Position numbers and translations under genes: made by a program
Assembly (NCBI GenBank): GCA_015499985.1
Contig: JAAAUF010000066.1
Span: 1 to 16,591 of the forward strand
Direction: 5' to 3'
DNA length: 16,591 nt
Source: Haplosporangium gracile
Lineage: Eukaryota; Mortierellomycota; Mortierellomycetes; Mortierellales; Mortierellaceae
The notes under the pieces: model-generated
Database searches by the model: none
Told to the model about the DNA's origin: nothing
Seen by the model: only the letters and a program-made list of their open reading frames with translations
In this document: positions 1 to 9,500 of the stretch, one piece after another
How positions within the stretch are numbered: the stretch's first letter is position 1
Layout: each line of letters starts with the position of its first letter

Positions 1-24
1 AAAAAAAAAAAAAAAAAAAAAAAA
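1..24. repeat. A24 homopolymer at the window edge
   Basis: The window opens with 24 consecutive A residues. It could be an ordinary poly(dA:dT) tract, part of an intron, or an assembly edge. It is followed by a pyrimidine-rich stretch ending in CAG at 47-49, which would serve as a splice acceptor for the coding-like sequence that follows. The broken gene may therefore have an earlier exon outside the window. Confidence 0.6.
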
Positions 25-311
25 GGTGAAGGTTCCTTCCCTCTTTCAGCTCCCACGATGACTGCAGCCTCGTCAACACCAACACCAACAATCCTGTAAG
101 CATTTCGCGTCGTTACCCTCAAGGAGCGTCTACACCAACCACGCCCCAAACGACGGTAGCTACTCTCAACATTAGGTCTCGGTTTGACCCTCGTTCTGGG
201 CAACAAATCATCCTTTGGAATGACATTGTCAAAGTCTTCAAACATGCAGAATATGTCCAATACGCGGGTACTTATATGCCCAATGTTGCCAACGACGAGT
301 TCGAAGATTAT

Positions 312-410
312 GTAATAATATATGCCAATCCAGATACAAAACCTTTTCTTTCTCAAACTCACTATGGACCATTACCAACGTCTAACATGCATGATTGTGA
401 TACTATTTAG
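312..410 (+). other. Probable intron within the degenerate gene
   Basis: A GTAATA donor directly follows the FEDY codons. A CTAAC branch-like site lies at 382-386 and a TTTAG acceptor ends at 410, giving a typical 99-nt fungal intron. However, the donor is in phase 0, while the downstream LRIVAHPG frame needs phase 2 at this acceptor. Splicing here alone does not restore the frame, which fits a decayed copy or a small sequence error. Confidence 0.45.
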
Positions 411-2719
411 TCTGATTCTATTACGCATTGTAGCGCACCCTGGAGTTGCCTTGGAGGTCGTATTAGGCAATCCGAGAGATACTTTTCTCTCTGAGGCAGA
501 CACTTCCTCTTCTCCCATCACTTCATCCTCGTTCAACGAGGGTCCGCAAGAAACACCTTCTCGACTGCGCCCAGCTCCTGACGAGTTACCTATCCCTTCA
601 CATCCACCTCCCAGCTATGAGCAATCGACTGCTGCACACTCGCAGAGCGAAACGGACAGGACTCTCATCTCCACATCTCAACACCTGCTCTCCGTCGCTT
701 CTTCAAATAGTCATACCGAGAGATTTCAGTTGCTCGCACTTCGCCTCGAGTACGCTGGGGTCAACAATGCATCCACGGTCGGCGATGCTCAGCACAGGAC
801 CTTCATAGTTGTAGGAAACAGGCTGCCAACAGACTTCACTTTTTCTTCCTCGTTTCCTTTTTCTTCGTCTCCTTTTCCTTCGTCATCGACATTTTCCCCT
901 TCGTCGTCGCCTCGTGCGAGGTCGCGACGTTCACTTCCTGCAGCACCCTTCCGAGGATCGACTACATGTGGCCTGGATTCGATTTTGATATCTCTTTTAG
1001 CATAGCTCACCCTCCCTCAACTCGGGCAAGTCAAGCACACCTCCAGACGCTGTTCAACACAGTCGCTTCCGCTGATCAAGACCTAATAGAAGAGTCCATG
1101 GAAAAACATTGACTCCTTCTTACAGTCGATGAGGACGTTGCATTGGCATGAGGCGCCCATGCCACGACTGTTCATTGTTCTTCCAACGACGTGCTATACC
1201 AACGACAGGCCGTACCCGGCCCCGGGCAACTTTCGGTTCTTCTGGATGTGTGAGTTCACCGACCGCTGTTGCGACAGTCAAAGTGCAGAAACAGCAGGGG
1301 GTTGTCAAGGACGGCTTCCGCATCTTTACCATCATGGCAGTTTAGAGCTAGTGCGACCGCAGGCGTCTTTGAAATGTATGGAGATCATCCCTCGCAGACC
1401 TTACTGATGGTCAAGTACGGGGGAAGTGAAGACAGGGAACGCCAATGCACACGCCTCAGTCTTCAAGCCCAGACCGGACTGGATCACGGCCCAGGAGTCC
1501 AAGTATTGCAGGACGAGATTGGTCTGTCCCAGCAGGACGTCGAGCTCCGTCTGATCCTAATGATCCGCCACCTCCAGCGCCTCAGAGTCATGACAAGCGA
1601 CACTAACAACACTGCTTACGGTGAGGATTCCACGACACCATTGCCAAGGAAATCACTCGCCCTTCTTCAATACAGCGACCTCAATCAACTCCAGGCCTTC
1701 CTTGTTCAGCTCCGCACCTCTACCATTCATTCAACCACTACTGACATAAATGCAACACTTCACCGACAATACCGAGTCGTCAACAAACTAAGCTACGTCC
1801 ACTGGATCTGCCGGTCACACATGAACAGCCTCCACCCATCCTTCAACCCGGAGCAAATACAACGTTTCGTCGTTGGCCAATACAACTACAGCTCCCAGAG
1901 CGGTGAGCTAAACATATTCAATCGCTCCGATGCCCCTCTCTCGACATTCCACAGAACCATCATCGTGAAGGCCGCCTGTGTCTCTGAGCTCATCATTGAC
2001 ATCCAGTTGGGAATGTCTGCAAGCGAGTTTTACAGTCTTCGGAACGTAGTTATGATCTTCAGGCTGTCGAGCTTGAATATCAAGAGCCTTGGATTTATTG
2101 CCTCGAATTCCGCAGGGAGACGGCCTGTATCGATACTTATGTCTGACACCGAAAGCACCAGCACCAGCAGAGGAGACCCGTACCGTTTGCTGCAGTCATA
2201 CTCCAACACTCTCTGGCAACTCCTTAGCGACCACCCCTTGCAATCCCTGAGCCTCAGCGACGCCAATCACCTCTTGACACAGGACTGGACGCGGAGACCA
2301 ACGCGTCCCTTCCGTTTTCGCCGCATCTGCCTGGCTCTCTACCAAGGGCAAAGGTCTTGTGTTCGTCCGACAGGGTATCCTGAACATTGTCTCCACTTCC
2401 AAGACCTCAAATCGTCTGGGACGATCTGAAAGAAACCATGGGTGAAGAGCACCTTCTCAACACTTTTGTGACTCGAAGCGGTGCCGATCCCACAGAGTCC
2501 ACCAAAGTCTGCCTTGTTATGTCCGAGAGATCGACATCTCTAATGATCAAGGACGGTCTCTTTGTTGGTGTGTGTCTGACGGCGATCAATCTTCCTTCGT
2601 TGACGCAGCAGTTCCTAGCGCAGTTAGGGCAGCTGAACGGCGGGCGGCTGGCGATCAGTAGCATGGTGGTTTGGGGTCTGACTTCGCCCTACATCAAAAT
2701 GCTCCTTCCCAAGAATCCT

Positions 2720-2722
2720 TGA
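2720..2722 (+). other. In-frame TGA inside the degenerate gene
   Basis: The frame that reads family-like protein from 2387 to 3502 is interrupted once, by TGA between LLPKNP and LASLNLQYLL. Both sides are in the same frame and read smoothly. This is a nonsense change rather than an indel. No good intron borders flank it within a few tens of bases. Confidence 0.7.
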
Positions 2723-4114
2723 CTCGCGTCGTTGAATCTCCAGTACCTGCTGAAGGACTTTGAGAAGGCTGAACAGCTTATCGTCCAGACACTCCTCTAT
2801 CCTGTTCCTAGTGGCGGTAACAATAGTAGCTCCAGTTATAGCGCCAATGTCGCGTGTCAGCTGCGGGACTTTACATTGAGGGACACCCATGGCAGGAATG
2901 GCATCAGTGCGCGATACACACTTCCCGCTCACCCCTCCTCTCAGCTGCTGGAGAGGTCCTCTATTAAAATGTCAATGGACATGGTTCTGGTGGAAAAGAT
3001 AGATACGGACTACCATTCTTTCTTTTGGGCGAACGGCCATGCAGTCAAGCCCCTGATCCTGATCCAAGACACCGTGTTAGCCATCCTCCTCACTTTCGAC
3101 AAAGCAACCGCCAACTCGACTGCACCCGCACAACATAAAGGAGTATTACAGCTCACGAATCTAGTCGTATCGCTCAAGGGTCTTAACATTACCAGCACGT
3201 TCCATCTCCACAACGTAACCCAACGGTCTAAGGGCACATTCAAGCAGCTGACACTCTGTGGAGACATTACTTTGAAGTCGCAATTTGAGACCGAGACGTT
3301 GTTGAATCTCTTGCCGGCGTTTGTTGGAGAGCAAGTCGTGTTGCTACGAGAGAGTCAGGGAGCGGGGACGAGAATGCAGGAGTGGGAGGATTTGATGAGG
3401 AGGTTGCTTCCGGAGGGTACAGTCTTGACGTTGGCGGAGGATCGGTGTGATCTGTATCGTCTTGTACCTGGGCTCACCATGTCCATTGCCGAGCATCTCT
3501 AGATTGGTTCCTCTGGCTCTTTCTTCATAAAAGGACGGCCAACATGTATTTTGAAAGAGTGGATGAGGTTTCCTCCATTCTAAAATCATGACCGCTGAAC
3601 TCTGTGAAAACACGCTGGAGAGTGCGAAACGCGGCTCTTGATCTACTAACACATATTTTATTCTGTCTCATGAATTCATCTCTGGTCAGCGATCAGATTG
3701 GTGATTTTGCTTTGCCACCAATTTTTAGTCTCGACTGTGCCCTCCACATGGCGATGAAATAGCCTACGGCATGGATTCATGTACATTCCAAACATATCCA
3801 CCAAGTGACACTTTTCGAAAGAAACATGAACGCCTGTTATGGTGGAGAAAGGATGTGAAGATAAAAACGACAACAACCTTTCAAAACAAAAAAGCAAGGC
3901 AAAACATCAAGGAGAAAAGAGTCTTCTGAGTATTTTCAGTCTCCCGGCTCTCTTGTTGCTCTTTTCCTTTATCTGCTGTTACTCAAAAAAAAAAAATTGA
4001 CAGATCCATTATAAAAACAACATGGTTCCCATACACACATACACATTCCTTCGGCTAACCCGTTAGTGGATGCCTTTTTGTTTGGTTCGAGATCAACAAT
4101 TTATTGTTGAGCGC

Positions 4115-4147
4115 AAAAGAGAGAAAGAAAGAGAGAAAGAGAGGGAT
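4115..4147. repeat. GA-rich purine tract
   Basis: A run of A and G only, made of imperfect GAGA and GAAA units. It is typical of simple-sequence tracts in fungal intergenic DNA. It makes the frames crossing it encode artificial Lys/Glu/Arg-rich peptides. Confidence 0.7.
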
Positions 4148-4257
4148 GAGCAAGGTTCTATTTCATGGTTGAGGGAAGGAAGGAGTCTCTCCGTTCAACA
4201 CTCTCCCTTTTCGCATTTTCCAAACGCAACAAAAACTACACAATCTGCAGACAGGGA

Positions 4258-4270
4258 GTAAGTAAGTAAG
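4258..4270. repeat. GTAA tetranucleotide tandem (3 copies)
   Basis: Three GTAA units plus a trailing G form a minor microsatellite. It has no apparent function. Confidence 0.6.
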
Positions 4271-4959
4271 CGTACTTTTTCTCCCTACACTTTATTTTCA
4301 TTTTGAGTCCAGCGATGGCGGCAAAAAGATTAAATCTCTCATCCATCCATGGGTGGATTGAAGAGGCTAAAGTGAAATGAATACTTCCGACAGGTTTTTT
4401 GTCGCTGTTGTTTCTGTTGTTGTTGTCGTTATGGATGAGAGCCCTGTCTTTTTTGTTGTCGAAGAATTTGTTTTTTTTCTCAAATGCATTGTTAATAAAG
4501 GCAATTAAAATAAAGTGCGTGTGTAGATCAACAGGAGCAAAAATGACAACAGCGACTGAGATGGTGCGTTTAGTACCCTTCTTGATGTTGAGAGATAGAA
4601 AAAGGGCAAATCCGTTGTTTGTCAACAAGGGTACATTAAGAGAAGTATGCTGTCCAAAGCAACAGAAAAAGGTCAACATTCATTGCAACGCCAAACCAAC
4701 GGTCTACATGCCAACATGAGGAAAGAAGTCAGTAAAAAAAAAAGCAGTTGGACCTCCGAACCTTGCCGGTTTGTTCGATCTCTGTGCAGCTCAGTTCACT
4801 TTGCATATCAACGGCATAGGTGTGTATAGATTAAATGATGTGCCAACCGTTTCCTTTTCCAACCCTACTTCAACCGTGAGATGGCCTCTGTAGCACTCGT
4901 AAATGACAAGAGCGATAATAACATCACCCATCTTAAATGAATGAATGAAACGAGTAGTG

Positions 4960-5260
4960 TTTCCTCAATTGCCTTCCCCCTTCCTGTCCCTCTTACTTCT
5001 CTTTCTTCCTGCTCTTTTCCCAGCGACGTTTGCTCTCGTCGTTTGTTCTTCTTTTCTTTCCCCTCTTTGGACTCACTTCCCTTCCCTCCTTCTTCCCGCT
5101 CAACCACCTCCTCCTCTTCGTCCTCTTCTTTGTCCTCTTCTTTGTCCTCTTCCTTCCCTCTTCACCTTGCTTACTACCCTCACTTTCTTCTTCGTCTTTA
5201 CCTTTTCCTTCAACTCTTTCTCTCTTCTTCCTTCCCCTTCTCGTACATCCTACAGAGTTA
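4960..5260 (+). promoter_or_regulatory. Pyrimidine-rich block, probable promoter/leader DNA
   Basis: About 300 bases are overwhelmingly C and T on the plus strand. The block includes a 12-bp tandem (about 5120-5152). All three plus frames are open through much of it, giving Ser/Leu/Phe/Pro peptides that reflect composition, not coding. Pyrimidine blocks of this kind are common just upstream of transcription starts in fungal genes. It is followed by a CA-rich stretch and an ATG at 5512, which would suit a promoter for the candidate small gene there. The promoter role is inferred. Confidence 0.4.
5120..5152. repeat. 12-bp minisatellite, about 2.8 copies
   Basis: The unit GTCCTCTTCTTT occurs at 5120-5131 and 5132-5143, followed by a partial copy. 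It lies inside the pyrimidine-rich block. Confidence 0.7.
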
Positions 5261-5511
5261 TCCCACCTATAATTATCTTAGTTTCATTACTACTTACTCA
5301 CCTCACACCTTCTGCACAAGCAGCGACATCCAACATCCAGGTACACCCTCACACTCATTTCCTCTTCCTCAATCAACTCATAACGACTGCAAACTCATCC
5401 ACACCAACTGCACTCATCTTTCCGTCCCTCACGAGAAGAAGCCAGCTTCATCAGACGTTTCTCTTCTCTCCAACTTTTACAACAACAACACAACAACATT
5501 CCAGACGAGTC

Positions 5512-5737
5512 ATGGCGAGGGAGAACGACACGCGCATGTAAATAGATACTTTGAATTCCTAATACCCTCACTACTCGCCAATAGATAACACACCTTCCAA
5601 CCTGATTGACTGACTGCCTCCCTCTCCTTAGTCAACCCCTACCCTTCGTTCCTCACCAACAACTCGTTTATCAACTGCTGTATTTCCTGCCTTTCCGCCA
5701 GGCCCGTGCAGTGGACGACTGGAAAAACAACAAATAG
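5512..5737 (+). CDS. Candidate small two-exon gene, 43-residue protein of unknown function
   Basis: Proposed exons are 5512-5537 and 5632-5737, total 132 nt (43 residues plus TAG). Exon 1 gives MARENDTR. Codon 9 (ATT, Ile) is split by the intron. Exon 2 gives IQPLPFVPHQQLVYQLLYF, then LPFRQARAVDDWKNNK. The ATG follows a CA-rich leader (repeated CAACAA) similar to the leader of the ureidoglycolate lyase gene here, and a pyrimidine block lies further upstream. The intron has a weak donor (GTAAAT) but a good acceptor end: TGAC-type branch sites about 20 bases before a pyrimidine stretch and TTAG. The product would have a hydrophobic central segment (LVYQLLYFLPF), too short and mixed to call a membrane helix with certainty, and a charged C-terminus. 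I do not recognise the family, and it may be a chance frame. The reverse strand is also open here, which weakens the case. Confidence 0.35.
5538..5631 (+). other. Candidate intron of the small gene
   Basis: 94 nt, starting GTAAAT and ending with TGACTGAC, a C/T-rich stretch and TTAG. Removing it joins phase 2 to phase 2 and turns two very short frames into one ORF with a start and stop. Confidence 0.4.
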
Positions 5738-6523
5738 AGAGAGAACAGCGCGGAAAGACGATCCTGAACGATTTAAGACTTCGCTATACTGTCCAAACCT
5801 GCATGAAAAAAGGGTGTATTTTGATGCCCATTGGCAGGCATGATCATACATACTCCATCCATGCGTCCAAAAAGAAGAAGAGAAAATGGTGACAACAACC
5901 GACAAAGGACAATACTGTTGCCCTTCTCGCTTTTTATGCCAGGGTTTGGGTAGGAGGTGCTGTCAGGGGCCAACAAGAGAAGGGAGGAGGAGGAGAAAGA
6001 AAGCAAGAAAAGGATTATCGAAGTATCCATCCCTTCCCGTCTGTCCTTCTATAGTTTCTGACGGATAACCAGCCCAGTTCACTGACAACCAGCGAATCAC
6101 ACCATCCTCACTTCCACTCACCTCCAACAAGCCGCCTCTCGTTACTTCCTCCAGAGGAGCAATTAACTTCCATGCTCCATCTATCCACCTGGTCGTCTCT
6201 TTTTATTCCAACGCAATCCACCACCACCACCAAGCAAAACACAGAAGTGAGCCTCTCCACTAATCCTCCGTCGTCTCCTTATTTTTCTTTCTTACCCCCT
6301 TTCCCTTTTCCAAACTTATGTTACATAACTTATAGACGTCCTTTTGCATAAGGCCGCTGCTTACCGCTTGTTTTTATAACAACCCCCTGGGTGTCTGTCT
6401 GTCTTGCACCCGTTGATCCGTAATCAGCGTGAGCAAAAACACAAACAAAAGCGTGTGTGAGTTGAGTGGGGTTGAGCGAGAGAGTGAGAGAGTGAGAGAG
6501 AGAAAGACACAACTGAAAGAGTT
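5738..6523 (+). promoter_or_regulatory. Intergenic region and probable leader of the arrestin-like gene
   Basis: There is no supported gene. The right half is poor in G on the plus strand and rich in C/T and A, as expected for a fungal promoter and 5' leader. A CCA microsatellite lies near 6217 and a GA-rich run (6478-6506) sits just before the start codon. Upstream ATGs exist, for example a 59-codon frame from 6172 and a 5-codon frame near 6317. Whether they are transcribed depends on the start site, which cannot be placed from sequence. Confidence 0.45.
6478..6506. repeat. GA-rich microsatellite in the leader
   Basis: An imperfect (GA)n run with interspersed GT, ending 17 bases before the ATG at 6524. 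It probably lies within the 5' untranslated region. Confidence 0.65.
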
Positions 6524-9500
6524 ATGAGTGGTGCTAATCCGTACAACGACAAGGACGGTCGCCACTCGATCGCGCTTATCAAGGAAAAAAAGGTCTCAAG
6601 CCAGCATCGGTCTCAGGAGGCTGTCCTCCTCACCCCGCACGATGTGGTCCCCCAAAAGCCTTCCGCCCGCAACACGCCCATGATCTCGTTTCAACCCCAC
6701 CATACCGAGATCTCCACTGACCAGCCGTCGGTCTCGGGTCGACTCTACCTCCATATCCCCAAAATCCCTGGCAAAAAGTTTCGCTTTGCCTCCTTGACGC
6801 TCCAGCTCCGACTCAAGGAGTCCATGGCCTGGACCAGGCAGGATCTGGTCTCTTTTGAGATCGAGAAGCAGAGCTGGTCCCAGACCGTCTGGGAGCGTAA
6901 GATCAATCTGCCCTACCAGGATCGGCAGGTCGAGGAGAGCGATGAACCTTACGTCGCTATTGTCAAGGAGCCCTCTTCCAAAACCCATCAGGGTAGGATC
7001 GAAATTGCAGCGGATGAATGGCGCTGGGAGTGGCTCATGCCGGTGACAGCGAAGGAGGTCAGGCCTGAGAGTTTCGAGGGCTCAATGGGCAATGTCTGGT
7101 ATGAGCTCGAAGCAAAGTGTCTCTTCCGATGGGATGATGTCGACAAGGATGGAAACGTTGTGCCGTCGACCCTTCGCACCTACGAGACCTCCGCTGAATC
7201 CTTGGCTGGCCAGGGTTCAGAACGCGACCCAGCAGCCACCTTTCTCAAAGCTGTCGAAGGTAATAGAGCGATGCTAGTTGTCTTGATACTTTGCATACAT
7301 ACATAACATCTATGCTAACGTGTTGTCCTTATACTATGCTTCATATAGTCTCGTCGGCAAAGTCAAAGTCGTTAGCACAGGTGTTTGGAAAGTTGCGCGT
7401 TGGTGGCAAGAGCAAAAAGATTCAGACCACAGGCGATTTCTCGCCTGCAGACCAGCACGACCAGTACATCAAGGAAAGTCTGCGGGCGAGAAAGAACAGC
7501 ATGCCGCAAGGAGGGAGCGGAGGCAATGGTGGTCATGCAGGGATAGGAGGAGCTCTCAGGGAGGGACTTCTCTCTGCCTCCTCCAGGGCACACAGTACAC
7601 CTCAACTCAACTACCTCGAATCGGACTCTCATGCACAAGCGGCACCCGAATACCCGCCCTTTTTAATCCGCAAGGTCCTCAAGCTGTATTTTATCAAACC
7701 CCCACCCAGCACCTCGTCCAGCCCAGCTTTCTTCCTCCCACCCCCTTCCATGGCCCTCCCCACCCTTCCAGGCACACGTCGCCTAAAGGCCATTATACCC
7801 GGCGCTCGCATTCAAGTCCAGATCCAGATCCCGTCCCTGATTCCCATCCGTGGATACGCAGAGACATCCCAGTTGGTACCAGACAAGAAGGGCGGTCTCG
7901 TTCTCAGCAAGCACGCTTCTCAACAACAACATCATCACAATCACCAACATCATAACGACCACTGCCACAATAGCAGCCACCATGCACTGAAGGTCGACCC
8001 GGGATACCTAGACAACTTTCAGGTGGCATTGACGGTCCGCAAGCTGACGCAAAAGGAGACCAACAACAACAACTATCTGAAGAAGCGATACCACAGCGCC
8101 TCTGCTGGAATCAACTCGGCATCGGTCTTTGCTACAGCAAGAGACTCTCACAACCACAACCACAACGGCGGCACTGGTTCAGCACGAAAACGACTGCATA
8201 GTTCCAACATATCTAGTGCCGATCTCAATGGCCAATACGCGGCTGGTGCCAGAGTAGACGACGGCGCTGGTGCTCTGGCTGGCGCGACAATTCCTGCAGA
8301 GCGACCTTGGAGAAAAGAGATCCTTGTACGGAAGGTTAAGTGCGAGTTTTGGCAAAAGGAGAGCTGCCGATTCCCCTCTAGCAACCCAGACTCTCCTTCG
8401 AGATCCATCAAGTACGCCATGGGACCAGCATTCACCTATTCGGAAAAGGAGCAAGTTCAGGAACGACAGAGAGAGCGGTCGCACTCGCTCTCACAACAGA
8501 CCAACTCTCAGCTGTCCTCGGCACCTCGTTCACCCACTCAGCAGACATCTGCCGTGTCTTGGGATACCCGCGTCACCGGTGGAAGTTCTACTCCTGCCAC
8601 TAGCGAGGATCTAAGAAAGTCTGTTCGCAAGAAATCCAGCTCTGCGATGCCCCTGTCCCCGATCCTCAAGACAACCAGCCTGCCTACTCAGTCCAGCCTT
8701 TCGGCACCACCATCTCCTCTCCAGGCTCCCACCATGCCCCAATCCTTTGAGCGCAAGGGTTCGAACGCATCGAACGCATCGCTGTATTCTTCCATGATTT
8801 CGTCCCAGCCTCGCACATCATTTTCTTCGTCACACGCCTCACGTCCTCAAATGATTCAGGGCCATCACTCGTCTCAGAGTTCAAAACCCTTCATGTTGCT
8901 GATTCCTGTCCCATTAGACTCTCCCAAGCTCCGTCAGACTTTTGCCTGGCCTTCGGCTGAAACTCCTGCACCGACAACCAATAAGGGCTATGAACTTGTC
9001 CCGATGCCTATGCCACAGAGCATACCCGACGTTTCTCCAGCAATGTGCAACATGGCCATGACCAACACTGAAGTGAGCCTTGTTAAAGGCGCCGATAGTC
9101 CGCTCGGTGTCAGTAATTCACCAGGGTCATCGGAATCAGGACTCACCGCCGACGATATGGTAGCAAGTGGTCGTCGTCATCAGCATCATGGGCAGGGTCG
9201 TTCGCATCAACATCAGTCACCCGTCGCCAAAGCCAACGCCACACGGTCGCGTATCGAGGTCAGACACTATTTGAGTTTCCGACTCTCAATCGACATGCTG
9301 GAGTATGAAGGCGAACTGGATCAGGATGAGGATCTGGATCTGGAAGCTTTGGAGGAGCAGCAATTGCAGCAGATCAGGAATCGACAGGAACTTTCGGCCT
9401 ACCGTCCTAACGCGACAGGCAACAACTCCAAGGTTCTCTCTAGATCGGACACAGCTCTTTCAACGGTAGCCGCATCTGGCGTGTCTTCGTCCACGTCCTC

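Larger units (their letters stand above)
30..3502 (+). pseudogene. Degenerate copy of a large Mortierella-expanded protein family
   Basis: Family-like protein text is spread over all three forward frames. Frame starting at 30: to 311, Ser/Thr/Pro-rich, then LNIRSRFDPRSG and IILWNDI. Frame starting at 412: LRIVAHPGVALEVVLG and a Ser/Pro-rich linker. Around 942-1109: WPGFDFDIS. From 1102: HEAPMPRLFIVLP, then a C-E region to about 1360. About 1360-2340: VFEMYG, MVKYG, LNQLQAFL, SYVHWICRSHMNSL and leucine-rich repeat-like text. From 2387 to 3502: the C-terminal part, ending SIAEHL. I remember the same motif order (LWxDI, LRI-xHPGVxL, PRLFIVLP, YGxYVL, VHWIC) from a big uncharacterised family in Mortierella; no search was made. 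The breaks lie near 312-411, 830-940, 1101-1110, 1340-1370 and 2290-2400, plus an in-frame TGA at 2720-2722. Introns may explain some breaks but not the A-run shift or the TGA. Sequencing error is the main alternative. Function is unknown. Confidence 0.6.
3503..4959. other. Intergenic stretch, no supported gene
   Basis: About 1.45 kb following the degenerate gene. Open frames on either strand are short, biased by simple sequence and without recognisable domains. The stretch contains a GA-rich run (about 4115-4147), a GTAA tandem (4258-4270) and several A or T runs. I see no tRNA, structured RNA or transposon ends. Confidence 0.6.

Noticed and set aside
4081..4100. GGTTCGAGATC as the T-arm of a tRNA
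   Set aside because: The flanking bases do not pair as a T-stem, and no acceptor or anticodon stems can be drawn around it.
4236..4679. Minus-strand 147-codon ORF
   Set aside because: It is Asn/Lys/Phe-rich text from A/T-rich sequence, with no recognisable motif and no splice or leader context. It is long only because of composition.
4791..4931. Minus-strand 46-codon ORF starting MGDVIIALVIYECYRG
   Set aside because: It reads somewhat like a protein, but this length is expected by chance in a window of this size, and nothing around it supports a gene.
4941..5588. Overlapping plus-strand ORFs of 80-215 codons
   Set aside because: All three frames are open at once because the DNA is nearly pure pyrimidine. 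The peptides are Ser/Leu/Phe/Pro composition artefacts with no domain.
5639..5905. Minus-strand 88-codon ORF ending in ERQEIQQLINELLVRNEG
   Set aside because: Its protein-like end is the antisense of exon 2 of the candidate small gene, and the rest is unremarkable. It is treated as a shadow, though it also lowers confidence in the plus-strand call.
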